Shown here piece after piece: positions 10,646-25,061 of a DNA stretch of 64,000 nucleotides. The notes below the pieces were generated by a model. It did no database searches. It was not told where the DNA came from and was given only the letters and a program-made list of their open reading frames with translations. Both the position numbers and the translations under genes were made by a program. This DNA comes from Hemileia vastatrix (taxonomy: Eukaryota; Basidiomycota; Pucciniomycetes; Pucciniales; Zaghouaniaceae). Location of the stretch: NCBI GenBank assembly GCA_030280995.1, contig JASXTE010000005.1, positions 19,747,501 to 19,811,500 on the forward strand. The letters run 5' to 3'. Each line of letters begins with the position of its first letter. Position 1 is the first letter of the stretch.

Positions 10646-13098
10646 TTAAAACATCATTGGTGGAATAATCCTGTTAAGAGATATTACTATCACAGTCACT
10701 TGAAGATTCATCAAGGTCAACTGTGGCATCTTCACAATCTTCAGTTTGTTCAACAAGATGATTTTTCTTTTCACAAACATGTACTTTCTGCCATGATTTG
10801 TTACATTTATAACAAGTATTAGTTGCATATTTCTTTGGAGCAACTGGAGCAGAGGGTTTACCAGGTTTTTCTGGAAGCTTTGGAGAAGGTTTGATTTGGC
10901 CATTGGAAGGCCTTGAAGGATAATTCCTTGGTTCATATCTGTGGTTGAGTAATACCTCGTTACAGATATTAATAAAAGAACAATTTTCCCTCACACGCTC
11001 AGTCTTGGCTACAATCAAATCCCTCAGTGAGTTTGGAAATTTATAGAGGATTTTGTCTCTCCAAATATCATAATAAAATTTGGGATCCACAGCTCTAAGA
11101 ATTTTTGTTATTTTCATGAGGAAAAAAATAGGTTTTTCAGAAGAAGAGGATGTATATTTAGTATTCTCATATAATATCTGCTGTGCCAATCTGAATTTTA
11201 ATCCACCAAATTGATTCTCAATTAATGTTTTCCACTCATCCCAAGTATAGTAATGATTGTCCAATAAGACAGATTCATACCACATCAGAGAAACATTAGA
11301 GAATAAATAATTTAACTTAGAGACTATTTCTTCATCTGGAAGTTTATTTGAATTTTTTAAATTATCAATTCTTTGAAGAAAATGCTGCCAGTCAGATGAA
11401 GAATCACCATCAAAGGTGGGATATTGATCAAGTTTAGGCCAATTTTATGGCTGCTTGGCTGTTCAACTTTAGAATTATTTATTGTAATTAATTCCTGAAG
11501 CCTGGATAGGTGTTCAGAAATTTCATTATTTACAGAAACAAGTGGCTCATGATGAGTATTGATAAACTTTTTGTGGTCCACAGGAGAAGTTACAAATACA
11601 TTGTCAGGCTGTTTATTTGACACATTTAAAGGGATGTAAGAGCCACTGATTTCAGGTTGTTTACCCATATTTCTGAGGGACCTATGAGTAGTACTGTAAA
11701 TCTGACAAAAATGTTCATCAGGGATAAGAGATAAGGTAGAGATTTCTCCTTCAAGATCAGACAAAGAATTTCTCAACCTAGGAAGTTCAGATATTTGATC
11801 ATTAATTTTTGTAAGAGATAAAACATTTCTGTCTTCATATACTGAGAATTTATTACTCAAGGCTTGCAAATCATGATTCAATGTATTTAATTCCTTATGC
11901 AAGGATGAATTTTTCTTTCCTAATGTAGCATTTTCATCTACAATGGGTTTTAAATCATGAATATTTTTGTGCAAAGTATAAATCTTATCCCCAAGAGACT
12001 TGTAGTCATTTTTCAATTGTTTTTGATGAGCAAGAGCAGTATTCAAGGTGTCTTTTAATTTATAATAAGCAGTATGTTTAGCAGAAGAACTCACTTTACA
12101 ATGTAAATGCAAATTATTCAATCTGTCATTCTCATGTTTCAACAAATCTCTCAGAAGTCTATCTTTGATAACATTAAAATCAGGAGAATCTTTCAGTATT
12201 TCCTCAGAAGTTTTCTCAAGCAAGACATATACCTCAGGGGCAACAGAACCATTTTTAATTGCAAAAGGATTAATTAAAGAAGTTGATGTTAAATGTAAAT
12301 GTTCATCAAATGACAACTTACTAAGTAAATCATTAGGGCTACTCATAACTGGAATTTGACTCTTAATAGGTTTGACAGTTCATTCACCATGATAAATAAG
12401 AATACCTGTAGATGAAGATTTATTATTATGAATACCAACATGTTTATTAAAAAAATCACTCACCATGGCAAGGGAGGAAACTTCTTGTGTGCCTTCTTTT
12501 TTCTGACTCCCTGATAAGGATGGGGCTGTTGATGGAAAGTTTGTGTCCTGGATGGGCCAGGTTGATGAGCTGGTTGATGCTGTGAATTCTGTTGGTAGTG
12601 GCTCATGAGATAGTCTCATTTCCACTGCTCTAATTCCACATTTTTTTGATTTTTCTGGGAAAATTTGGGGATTTAGTGGGACTGATGAGTCTGGTTGGCC
12701 TGTGATGGAGGAGGATGTGCCTGTCTTTGATTCAAGAGCTCCTGCATTTGCCACAGAGGGTTTCTACCTTTGATTTGTATTTCATATTGTCTGCCTTCAG
12801 TTCCTTTATGTTACTGGACAAGTTGATTACCTGTCGTGACAGTGAAATCTTTTTTATTTTTATTCCCTTTAAAAGATCTTCCAGATTGATTTGAGGCTTG
12901 GCTTCTTTCAGAGTTTTTAGGGGAGAAGGGTTTACTACTTCTCCTAAAATTTCTATGTCCTGAAGAATTTGATTTATATTTGTCAGTAGAATAATTTTTA
13001 AAAGTCAATTTAGAGGAACCTACAGAGTCAACCTCACATTCTACTTCAATTTCATCCACATTTAAGTTGTCCATGCCCTTAGTTATATTACTAGACAT
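10646..13098 (-). pseudogene. Gypsy A Gag region, several broken frames
   Basis: From the 5' side: a basic Ser/Asn-rich segment (13098-12811), a Ser/Thr/Pro-rich segment (12754-12380), a long coiled-coil segment (12346-11357, heptad-like around ENATLGKKNSSLHKELNTL), and the capsid-like part (11285-10674). The last has YTWDEWKTLIENQFGG and the CCHC-type knuckle CYKCNKSWQKVHVC near 10790, then an acidic tail. Frame breaks lie near 11440 and 11290 and before the protease. The first two segments have no Gag motif I recognise and could be an accessory frame. Confidence 0.75.
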
Positions 13099-13329
13099 GA
13101 TAACTAAAAAATCAATTGAATGTCAACAAGAGTGAACTGATTTGTCAAACAGTGGTTCAATATTTCAACACAATATAAATATAAATATATTATTTGAGTT
13201 AAAAATAAATTGAAAATTTTTTTATTAAGATTATTGTTTATAAGAAAGAAATAACAATCAAAAAGAAATATTTATATTTATTCAAGTTAATGTGATTTTA
13301 ATTATATAAAATAATAACCACAAATTATT

Positions 13330-13620
13330 AAAATGGGACAAATACCAGAGTATAAATGTCAACCAAAATAATAATAATATCAAAATAAATAGCAATAATT
13401 GGGACTAAGCACAAAGTACTATTATTGTCAACCAATATTAAAAATACCAAATTAAATGGAAACATTGGGACTAAACACAGAGTACTATTATTGTCAACCA
13501 ATAATATCAAAAATTTAATGAAAAATTAATTTAATAATTTAATCAAAAAATTAATGATCTTCTAGGACAAAGAGTGCTTCTCTATTATTTTCAACTAGGA
13601 ATAAAAAACTATTAAAATTA
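13330..13620. repeat. Leader tandem repeats of gypsy A, about 68-bp unit
   Basis: GGGACTAA(G/A)CACA(A/G)AGTACT followed by ATTATTGTCAACCAAT recurs at about 13400 and 13468, with weaker copies on both sides (for example GACAAAGAGTGCTTCTCTATT near 13564). It lies between the 5' LTR and the first Gag frame, where gypsy B also has a leader tandem repeat of different sequence. Confidence 0.75.
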
Positions 13621-13853
13621 TTGATCACTAACACTCAGTGGCTCAAAAAAAATCTTATGCACTTTTATTTCAATAAACATTTTATTAAAGAGTTGATAGG
13701 TGCAAAGGTTGACTTACTATAGTGATCAAAAAATCACTTCAAAATATATAAGTATTTAAGAATATATAAACCTAATATATTGAACCGAAGTTCATACACA
13801 GTTGCGGAAAAAGTTTGAAAAGTCTTGCAAGGTGGTCTGTGCGTCAAACCAAT

Positions 13854-15086
13854 TGTCCAAAAATTTGTTGTTGTTGTTTGGAAAGGCCTCCAATTATCAG
13901 CCAGTACTTCTAGAAGGAGGAGAAGAAGAAGGAAAAATAGGAAGGGATGGTATGATAAAAGTTGAGAGAGAAAAAAAGAAAGGAAGTGATGAAAATATAC
14001 AATTTTATATAGGACTAATGATGTTGGGTGGAAGACTTATAATAGTAAGTACATTTTATTTCTCTCTGTTTAAATATCAATCACTAATAATTAAAATACT
14101 CTTAATGAAACCTTAAGATAATTATTTAATAGTTAAGGGAGCTGACACACTTAAACAATAAAAATAATAATAGTATTTAAATTATGTTAAAGTAATGTAA
14201 GTGATGGGCTGAAGGGGATTAACTAGGACCTTTTTATAGGCAAGTGGTCCTCTGAAGCGCCACAAATTTGTATATAAAAAGTAGTAATAAAGTGAAACAA
14301 TAAAATAAAAGAAAATAAGTGAAACTTGAATATTTAGAGAAAAATATGAAACAAAAAAATTAAATTCTCAAATAAGAAATAATTTTCCCACACTAATTTC
14401 CCAACCCAGTTAATTAAAAAATTGAGTGACTATGTAAATTTGTAACATGGGAAACTGTGAGTAATTTATCAAAAAAAAAATTAATTTTTTCACAAGTATT
14501 TATATAATAAATTTAAGCCCAAAACAGAAATTAGTAATTGTTTTAACTATTCCATTTAAGTAATAACCAAATTAAGTGAAACAAGTAATTAATTTAATGA
14601 ACAACAATTTAAATTAAGTATTTTTTTTATTTTATTAAGTAAGTATTTTAACTTATTTAATAGAAATTTTTTCAAAACAGTTAAGGGTCAAAAAAGCGCC
14701 CAATATTTATGCATTATAATATATGAGAATATTAATTTAATGTATAATTTTAATTTATTAAATTTTAGTTACATTATAATTTTAACTTTTCAATTTCAAT
14801 TATAATATAGATTTACAATTAATTAATTATTAATTTATTAATATAAAATAAATAAAAATATGCCACGATTTATAGAATATGATATATATTATGTTTGATA
14901 TAAGTGTATAAATAATTTATTTAACAATAAAATTAATATAATACTTATTTTACTTATTTTAATAAAATGTTTATATAATTTTATTATGTAATAAAATATT
15001 ATTTTAAATGCATAAAATACATCACTTTATTCCCTCCAATAAAATATAAACCATTTCACTGGGATCCTGAGACATCCTGGCTGACA
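13854..15086 (-). repeat. Gypsy A 5' LTR (about 1233 bp)
   Basis: The right end CTGACA at 15081-15086 is certain by comparison with 5751-5756. The left end TGTCCAAAAATTTG at 13854 is inferred: it starts TG, is preceded by CAAACCAAT (minus strand ATTGGTTTG, similar to the gypsy B primer site), and gives a length close to that of the solo LTR. It contains GCTGAAGGGGATTAACTAGG and CTCTGAAGCGCCACAAA, blocks also present in the gypsy C LTR. Confidence 0.68.
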
Positions 15087-15129
15087 TCTATTATTTAAAA
15101 CAGACATTAAAGATAGACACCATTCTAAG

Positions 15130-16393
15130 AAGTGGGAAGGTCTTTTTTTTTAATTCCATTTTCAATTTTTACTTTTATTTTTATTTTTTTTTCCATTTTC
15201 TGTTTAATTTTATTTTTTATTTTTTTAATTCCATTTTAATTTTTATTTCCATTTCAATTTTTTGTTTTTATTTTTGTTTCCTTTTTTTGTTTTTGTTTTT
15301 GTTTTTTATTTTATTTTATTTTTTTTATTTTTAACTATTTTTATTTTTTATTTTTATTTTTATTTGCATTTTTAATTTTATTTGCATTTTTAGTTTTTAT
15401 TTTATTTTCATTTTCATTTTTATTTTTATTTTTTTTCCATTTTTATTTCCATTTTTTATTTTCACTTTTTCATTTATTTTTTTTTGGTTTTAATTTTTAT
15501 TTTTATTTTTATGTTAATGTTAATGTTTATGTCTATGTTTATTTTTATTTTTTATTTTTTCTATTTTTATTTTCATTTTCCATTTCCTTTTTTTTTCTTT
15601 TTTTTTCCATTTTTCATTTTCATTTTTATCTTTATTTCCATTTTTAATTTTTATTTTTATTTTTATTTTTATGTTAATTTTAATGTTTATGTTTATGTTT
15701 ATGTTTATTTTTTATTTTTTTTATTTTTAATTTCCTTTTCCTTTTTTTTTCTTTTTTTTTCCATTTTTCATTTTTATTTTTATTTTTACTTCCATTTTTT
15801 TTTCAATTTATCATTTTTCATTTTTCATTTTTTTTTATTTTTATCTTTATTTTTATTTTTACTTTTGTTTTTATTTTCATTTTTATTATTATTTTTATTT
15901 TTATTTTTATTTTTATTTTTATTTTCATTTTCATTTTTTTTTTTTTTTATTATTCTTCTTTTTTTTCCATTTTCAATTTTCATTTTTCAATTTTTGTTTC
16001 ATTTTTATTCTTCTTTTTTTTCCATTTTTCATTTTTTTTTTCATTTATTTTTTTTTATATATTATTTTATTTTTATTTTTATGTTTTTTTTATTTTTTTT
16101 CCATTTTTTATTTCCATTTTTTTTTATTTTCATTTTTTTTTTTTTATTATTTTTTTCCATTTTTATTTTTTATATTCAGTTTTCATTTTCATTTTTTTTC
16201 CATTTTTATTTTTTATTTTTATTTTCAGTTTTTATTTTTATTCTTCTTTTTTTTTTCCATTTTTTATTTTAATTTTCAGTTTTTATTTTTATTTTTATTC
16301 TTCTTTTTTTTCCATTTTTCATTTTTATTTTCATTTTTATTTTTATCTTTATTCTTCTTTTTTTTCCATTTTTCATTTTTATTTTTATTTCCA

Positions 16394-16424
<31 letters not shown>

Positions 16425-16520
16425 TTTATTTATATTTATATTTTTATTTTTATTTTTTATTTTTTATTTTATTTTTTTAATTTTTTTTCATTATTATTTT
16501 TATTTTTATTTGCAGCAAAG
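15130..16520. repeat. 1.4-kb strand-asymmetric T-rich low-complexity tract
   Basis: Almost entirely T with regular single A or C interruptions, of the form TTTTTATTTTCATTTTTCC. The + strand carries hardly any G. A 262-codon open frame of Phe, Ile and Leu at 15484-16272 is a by-product of this composition. Between 16521 and 16740 the sequence is ordinary AT-rich noncoding DNA with no gene seen. Confidence 0.95.
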
Positions 16521-16747
16521 TTTATTTTTTAAAAAAATTTTCTTTTTACTAAACTAGATCATTATCATCCATCTTTTCAAGAAATCCTAAAAAAAAAAAA
16601 AATATAAAAAATCATTTTCCATTGATTTTCATTTTCACGGAAAATAATGATATCAAAAATGAGGTGAGATGAGATGAACATGTATATAATATGGTTAAAA
16701 CTCAGTATCTCCAGCTAAATGACATAGTGTAAAAATAATGCGATCAT

Positions 16748-18405
<1,658 letters not shown>

Positions 18406-19165
18406 ATTGGGGGCCTTTCCTCAGGAAATCTGTTATAATCCAGTAAGTAAAAGTTTCAAAGTAGGTACACATAAATAAAATCCCTATAGAAATATTTGGA
18501 TAATTACAACAGGTTGGGGTCACTTATATAGTGATATCAGAATAAGAAGCCCTGTTATATAATAAAATTGTGATATTGAATCGACAATTTTACCACTTAT
18601 TTAACATATAATTGTTATTAGTGGGTCTGTAAATAGACCAATTAAATTTGTGATCTTTGCAGATAAAATTTTTTATCACTAATTTAACATAAAATTGTTC
18701 TTAGTGGGAGTCTGTCAATAGACCAATTTAACTTGTGATCTTTTCAGATGATAACCAATTAAACTGATTAATTGTTTACTTTTAACAGGACTCTTAATCC
18801 CTTTTTATTGGTTTGTAAAATTCATTTAATATTTAGAAAGAATCTTACTGACAAATTTTCTTTTTTAAATATAAAAACACAGCTACATATTGTAGACCAG
18901 TTAAATCAAGTGACCACATTAAAGCATATTTGACTTTTGGAACTTCTAAATTCACTTTATACCTACAAGTAAGCAATAAAATTGTCTTCAGTGGTATTAA
19001 TAAATACTGATAAAACTCCTTTTTGAAGTTTTAAAAAAATTTCAAATTTCAATTCTTTGACTAAATTCCACATAAAAATGTGTGACAACAATGATATTGT
19101 GAGTATTAAGGCAAAACCTTATAGCTTAAGACCTATAGCTGAGAAGCCTGGCACAGGACATTCAA
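18406..19165 (+). other. Gypsy B leader with about 84-bp direct repeat
   Basis: Untranslated leader between LTR and Gag. Two copies starting near 18588 and 18672 share TTTAACATA(T/A)AATTGTT, then ATAGACCAATT and TTGTGATCTTT. No convincing start codon or gene is seen before 19166; a short open frame at 19057-19353 overlaps the more plausible Gag frame. Confidence 0.7.
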
Positions 19166-21060
19166 ATGGAGGGCCAGGAGTCCCCCATAAACACCATCAC
19201 TCCACAAATGTCTCTGGAAGAAAGGGAAAAACTTTTAAAACAGGTATCAATAAAGAAAACAAAAAATACCTTAAAAGAACAAATTCACTCCCTCTCCACT
19301 CTACTGAACACCTTGACAATAAGGGTAAACAGTATAGTGGACCAGATAAATAATCTGGAGAAAAGAGCAGCTCAGGGTTTTGTAGAAGTCAATCAAGCTC
19401 TAGTAGAAATAAAGGCTCAACCACCAACAGTGGCACCCAACAGTTCCATAGCAACACCTCCAGCCCAAGAGGAGGATTAAAAAGTTACAGTAAGAAAATG
19501 GAAGTGGGATTGGTACGCCCAAAACTACAACAACCCTAAACAGCAGGGCTCCAGCTGTCACCCTTACAGGGGAAAGCCAAGGAGAGGCAGGGGAAATGGA
19601 ATAAGACCTTGGTATGTCATCCATCTTCTCAGGATCAATTATATAATCCTAACAATGAATTACTTATAGGTAATGAAATTGATAAAGAGTTATTGGATAT
19701 AATTGATAAGGATTTAAAAAATTATTCATTTGAAAATATCATGTTAAACTTGTCTTTAAATGAGCACAATGTACATAGTTTTATTGACTACCAGGAAAAT
19801 GCTATTAATATAAAAATGGAGCCAAATGAATTAAATCTTGAACCTGATGATGAGTCTTCTGAATTGGAGACAGAAAAAATTGAATGTTTTCTAAAATAAA
19901 ATCCAATGTAATCAAAAATAATTAGTAAATTATTATTAAGATTTGAAAAATGATTAAACTCTGAGATTAAAAATTTAGAAAATAAATAAAACATTCTCAG
20001 AATGTTATGGCTACCATAGAGGTACATGTAAAATTGTATTTTTCAAATGTAAATGATACCTTAACTCATGTACCTGCAATAAAAGATAGATTACAAAGAG
20101 TAGAAATTGAAGTAGCCAAAATATTGAAAAATACTGAAAAAATAAAAGATAATACCTCTTATGTGGAAAGAGTACTAGTTTTTTAAAACACTCTGATGAT
20201 AAACCAATGATTGAACATGAACATATTGTTGTGTGCTCTGAGAATATAAAATCAGTAAAAGATGAAATAAATGATCATCTTTCTAAAGTAAGTGAATTAC
20301 TCAATATTCCTCAGGTTAGGGAAGCAAAAACTAGCCAAAAGAACTGGCCTAAGTTAGATCAGTACCCTTCTTTTGATGGGGATTTAAAATCTGATTGGCA
20401 ACAATTCATTCAAAGAATTGATAACTTAAGATTTTCATAGAAATTACCTGATGAAGAAATTACATCAAAATTAATATCTTTATTTACAGATGTGGCCTTA
20501 TTATGGTTTGAATCTGTATTGAGTGAGGGAATTAACTACTCCTAGAATGAATGGAAGGCACTAATTGAAAAATTATTCGGTGGCCCAAAATTCAGAATCA
20601 CTCAACAAAGATTGTATGAAAGAGCCAGATATAATACAAATGCTATAGATAAACCCATGGTCTTTTTAATGAATTTAATAAAAATCATGAAAGCTAGGGA
20701 TCTAAAAATGGATTATGATGAGTGGAAAGAGAAAATAATATACAAGTTGCCTATATCAGTTAGAGGCATTATTGTAGCTAGAACTGAAACCATCAGAGAT
20801 ACTTCTGGGTTCATTAATATATGCAATGAAATATTATTAAACCACAAATATGAAACCAAGTATAATAATTACAAACAAAGTGTTGACGTAGTAGAACCTA
20901 CTACAATTGCAAGTGGAGAAGAAAAAACCTTCAGCTCCCCTTTTCCCTAAAAGACAAGAGAATAACACTTGTTATAAATGTAATGAACCTTGAATTAAGA
21001 GTCACACGTGTAAGAAGAGAATAAATGTTATTGAAACCTCACAATATTCTTAACCAAGTA
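19166..21060 (+). pseudogene. Gypsy B Gag region, broken
   Basis: It opens with a coiled-coil-like segment (SLEEREKLLKQVSIKKTKNTL). After breaks come the N-terminal Gag part (WPKLDQYPSFDGDLKSDWQ near 20340) and the capsid part (IIYKLPISVRGIIVARTETI near 20740). The CCHC knuckle CYKCNEP-IKSHTC is at 20970-21010, where the expected Trp is TGA at 20991. Further stops include TAG at about 20438 and 20541, where Trp (TGG) is expected in the second. Gag binds genomic RNA and builds the particle; this copy cannot. Confidence 0.82.
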
Positions 21061-21077
21061 ATCATGAAGATGAGAAC

Positions 21078-24000
21078 ATGGAATCCAGTGAGGATTGTAA
21101 AAGTAACATATCTTACAGTGATGATGAACATGAGATATTTGTATTAGAACAGGATATTATGTTCCTGAATGATGCTATACCTCATACAGACACATATTTA
21201 ACTTCCATTGAGGAAGCTGAAATAATTAAATATGTATCTCATGATACTTACAAAGTAACACCTATCAGAGCACCTGTTATCATATGTGGAAAAGAAATGA
21301 ATGCCATTCTTGACACTGGGGCTGCAGGTAGTGTAGTTTCAATCAATACATTAATGAAACTTGACAGTAAGTACAAGGAAAAACTAGAACCTGTTCAGAC
21401 AAAGAACTGGAGGAGTTTTGGTTCAGTTTCAAATCCAATTGGCAAATACAAAACTGCTGTATTCTTTAAATATAATAATGGATATGTTAGAGCAGTGTGT
21501 TTATTTGTTGTAATGGATAATAATAATTGTAGTGATTGGTTTATTATCAGCAATGATTTATTGACAAAATTTGGCATTAAACTAGATCCTGCAAACAGTT
21601 GCTTCACTATAGGCGTGAATGGTAAGAGAAAATTCAAAATATGTTCTGAAAATTCAGTGTATGCCATTTCTCCTAGAGAAGAACAACTGAAAGGTGGAAG
21701 AACCACCACTGAAGTGGTTGATTTGGACAATGAAATCCAAAAGGCCTCTTTCAGTCCCCAACTCTCAAAAATTTAAGAAGAAAATATTTTGAGATTGATT
21801 AAATCATATCCTATGGCATTTGCTCATGGTTCAAATGAACTAGGATTGGTCAAAGACCATGAGATGAAAATCTCTTTAAGTTGTGATTTGGATAATATTC
21901 CTGGAAGCTTGAAAAATAAACCTTACCTAGCTTCTCCTGCAAAAAGGAAAGATATTGAAGACAAAATAAAAATGTTGTTGGAAATGGTTATTGTTGAAAA
22001 AGTGGACACAACACCTAAGTATTGTGTCATTTCACCAGTATTAATCTTTTATGAAAAGGATAAGGCAAGATTATGTGGTGATTATAGAGCTCTGAATACA
22101 TACACTGTAGATGATATTTACCCTCTACCAAGGATAGCTTCTATCCATGCTACTTTACAAGGAGCAAAATATATTTCCTGTCTTGATGGAAACAAGGGTT
22201 ACCACCAGATTCCTGTGGAAAGGAATTCTAAAAATTACTTATTAATAACCACACATATGGGTATATATAAGTATGTGAGAATGCCATATGGCCCAAAGAA
22301 TGCGCCTTCAGTCTTCCAAAAATTAATGGATATTGTTTTCCATCAGGAAATGGTTGAAGGATGGATTTTTGTCTATATTGATGACATCATAGTGTTTTCA
22401 AAAACATATGATGAACATTTAAATCGTTCAAAAAGAGTCTTTCAAAGGATGGATGAAATAAATATAACAATTGCATTAAAGAAATGTAAGTTTGGATTTC
22501 AATCCTTGAAAGTACTTGGACATGTTGTATCTGGATTACAAGTTTTTGTTGACTAGAGTAAGGTGGCAGAAATTAAAAACATTGGTATACCTAAAAATGT
22601 AAAAGAGGTTCAAAGTTTTTTGGGTATGTGTGGATATTATAGACAATATATTAAAAATTACCAATCCATTGCAGCCCCTTTAACAACATTAATCAGGAAG
22701 AATGAAGCTTTCATTTGGAATAATGAAAGACAACACGCCTTTAATAAATTAAAGGAATGTTTAATGTCAGCTCCAATATTGGGACTTCCAGATTTCACCC
22801 TACCTTTTATCTTGTACACTGATGCAAGTTTCATAGGTTTGGGTGCTGCTTTACAGCAAAAACAGATAATAAATGGAAAATTATCAGAAGTAGTTATCTG
22901 TTATATATCCAGAACCTTAAGAAAGCAGAATTAAGGTATGGTGCCACACAGCTGGAATGTTTAGCCGTGGTGTGGGCTTTGGAGAAACTTCATTACTATC
23001 TGGAAGACCAGAAGTTTGAACTTATAACAGATTGCAGTGCATTCAAATCATTACTAAACATGAAAACCCCTTATAGGCACATGTTTAGGTGGCAACTAGC
23101 TGTACAAGAGTACAGAGGAAGAATGAAATTCACTCATAGAGCAGGAACATTGTATTCTAATGTGGATTTATTATTCATAAGTCCTTTGCCAAATGATGCT
23201 GACAACCCAGCTTATGTACCTGAAAATGAGGTTATACATATATTTGGGATTTATATAGTGGATTTAGAGAAGGAGTTTATGCAAACTATATTGGAAAATT
23301 ATTCATCTGATATAGATTTTACTAAACTATCTACCATTCTAAATTATCCAACTAATGCCTCCATGAGTGCATTAATTAAAACCTTGCCCTCAAAGTATAG
23401 AAATGCGTTGGAAGAAGGTAAACTGTCAATTGAAGATGGATATATATATTACAAGAAAAAGTTAAGTAATGTAATAGTGATACCACCTTCTATGAAAGAT
23501 TTAATGTTGAGTACTTGTCATGATGACATCTTAGCTGGTCATTTTGATTTTAACAAAACATTAACCAGAGTTAAAAATACAGCCTGGTTAATAAACATGA
23601 AAGAAGATGTACAAAAATACATTGAAACATGTGACTCTTGTCAGAAATCTAAAAGATTAACTGGGAAGAGAGCTGGGTTTTTACAACAAATAGAGCAACC
23701 AAAAGCTCTATGGGAAATTATAAACATGGATTCTGTAACTGGCTTGCCATTAGCAGGAAAAGAAAGTTTCAATTCTTGCTGGGTAATAGTAGATAGATTA
23801 ACAAAAATGTGTAAATTTATCCCTACCCATAAAGAGGAATCTGCAAAAGACTTGGCATTACTATGGTGGACTCAGATGATGAATACTTCTGGGTTCCCCA
23901 AAGCCATAATCTCTGACAGAGACACTAAATTCACTTCAGAGTTTTGGACATCCTTGATGGAAGTATCAGGTTGCCAATTGAAATTGTCTACAGCACACCA

Positions 24001-24173
24001 TCCACAAACTGATGGCCTGGCTGAGAGAATGATACAGACTCTAGAAGACATGATCAGAAGATATTGTGCCTTTGGATTAGAATACAAAGACAATGAAAAA
24101 TTCACACATGACTGGGTAACATTAATTCCTGGCCTTGAATTTGCTTATAACAGCACAACTCATTCTGTAACAG
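21078..24173 (+). pseudogene. Gypsy B pol: protease, RT, RNase H, integrase core, broken
   Basis: Protease ILDTGAAGSVVS is near 21312. RT runs 21789-22556 with RLCGDYRALNTYTVDD, the palm box YIDDIIVFS near 22375, and KKCKFGFQSLKVLGHVVSG. RNase H begins FILYTDASFIGLGAAL near 22810 and continues FELITDCSAFKSLL. The integrase has a H2C2 finger (ETCDSCQKSKRL), the core NMDSVTGLP and SDRDTKFTSEFW, and DGLAERMIQTLEDM. Stops are TAA at 21774 and TAG at 22554 (Gln expected), with one base lost near 22925. The frame is cut at HSVT by the gypsy D target duplication and resumes at 32632. Confidence 0.9.
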
Positions 24174-24983
24174 TGTCACGCGCCACGTGACACTTGAGGC
24201 AAAAGTAGCTCATTAAATCAATAAAATAGAAGTCTAAATCCATACTCAAAGCGCAGAAAGCAATTCTACATGGCAACTGCAACTTTCCTTTGTGTACTCA
24301 CTATTCAACCGCGCTAGTCTAAACTCTAAATCTAAATTAGTCAATCTCTCAATAGTGTGTCTCAGTCTTTTCCTCAATAAGCGATGCACAGTGCAATAGT
24401 AAATGTAATGGTGCACTAAAAGTTTATTAAATGTCCGTGAATTATTAAAAGGTGTAGTGAGCATGGACGGAATGGATAGTGGAGGATTAAAGGGTTAACG
24501 GATGTTAGTGAGGAGGGTCCATGTGTAATGGATGTATTTTTTAATGGTCTGTGGTGTGCAGAATAGTGGATGGGTATGAGGTCAATGTGAGGAGGAGTAA
24601 AGGATATAAAAGGGGTTGAGTTTTTGGTTTGACATTCCTTAGAATTAAATTATAAAATGTATATATAGTTAATAGTGGTAAAGCTTTAGGTTAAATCATT
24701 ATTATTGTATCTTTCCTTATTTTCTCAATAATCATTTCTAAATCCTAAATCTTTGATTATTGAGTTTCCAACCCTTTGTGAGATTTTAAGAATTTTAACA
24801 TTACCTTTAAATTATATTAGAATTCTTCTTGAACATATCTCAAAGCAGTAGCTCTTCCTTCGAGTCATCTTTGAATCACTTCCTCGAACATTTCCTCTGC
24901 GCATCGAAGAAGTTTCTAAAACTCCTCCCTTCATCTCACTTTCAGGAACACCCTCGACCTTGTGCGTAGGTCTTCCGGTGACG
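24174..24983 (+). repeat. Gypsy D 5' LTR
   Basis: Starts TGTCACGCGCCACGTGACAC, a small inverted repeat also seen at the 3' copy. Its end reads CCGGTGACG where the 3' LTR and the solo copy end in GTGACA, so the terminal base is altered. Confidence 0.88.
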
Positions 24984-25061
24984 GTATAATTTAATTTTCT
25001 GTATTTCTCATTCTTTGCACTACTATGTCCCTTTTCAGGTGTTTTTCTCTAAATTCTTTAA

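Larger units (their letters stand above)
5228..15086 (-). mobile_element. Gypsy A: Ty3/gypsy element, interrupted and decayed
   Basis: Minus-strand element with Gag, protease, RT, RNase H, integrase and a chromodomain-like end. Its 5' LTR is at 13854-15086 and its 3' LTR survives only as 5228-5756. Next to the 3' LTR is the purine tract (AGAGTGAGGGAG on the minus strand). Next to the 5' LTR the minus strand reads ATTGGTTTGACGC, comparable to ATTGGGGGCC in gypsy B, as a primer site. Many stops and frameshifts, a solo LTR in the integrase, and clearly diverged LTR copies mark it as the oldest full element in the window. The bases after the 5' LTR are TCTAT; the matching left target copy lies outside the window. 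Confidence 0.8.

Noticed and set aside
13880..14116. 104-codon + strand frame
   Set aside because: Falls inside the gypsy A 5' LTR; Lys/Glu-rich through composition only.
15484..16272. 262-codon open frame rich in Phe, Ile and Leu
   Set aside because: It is a by-product of the T-rich low-complexity tract; no domain, and equivalent frames exist in neighbouring phases.
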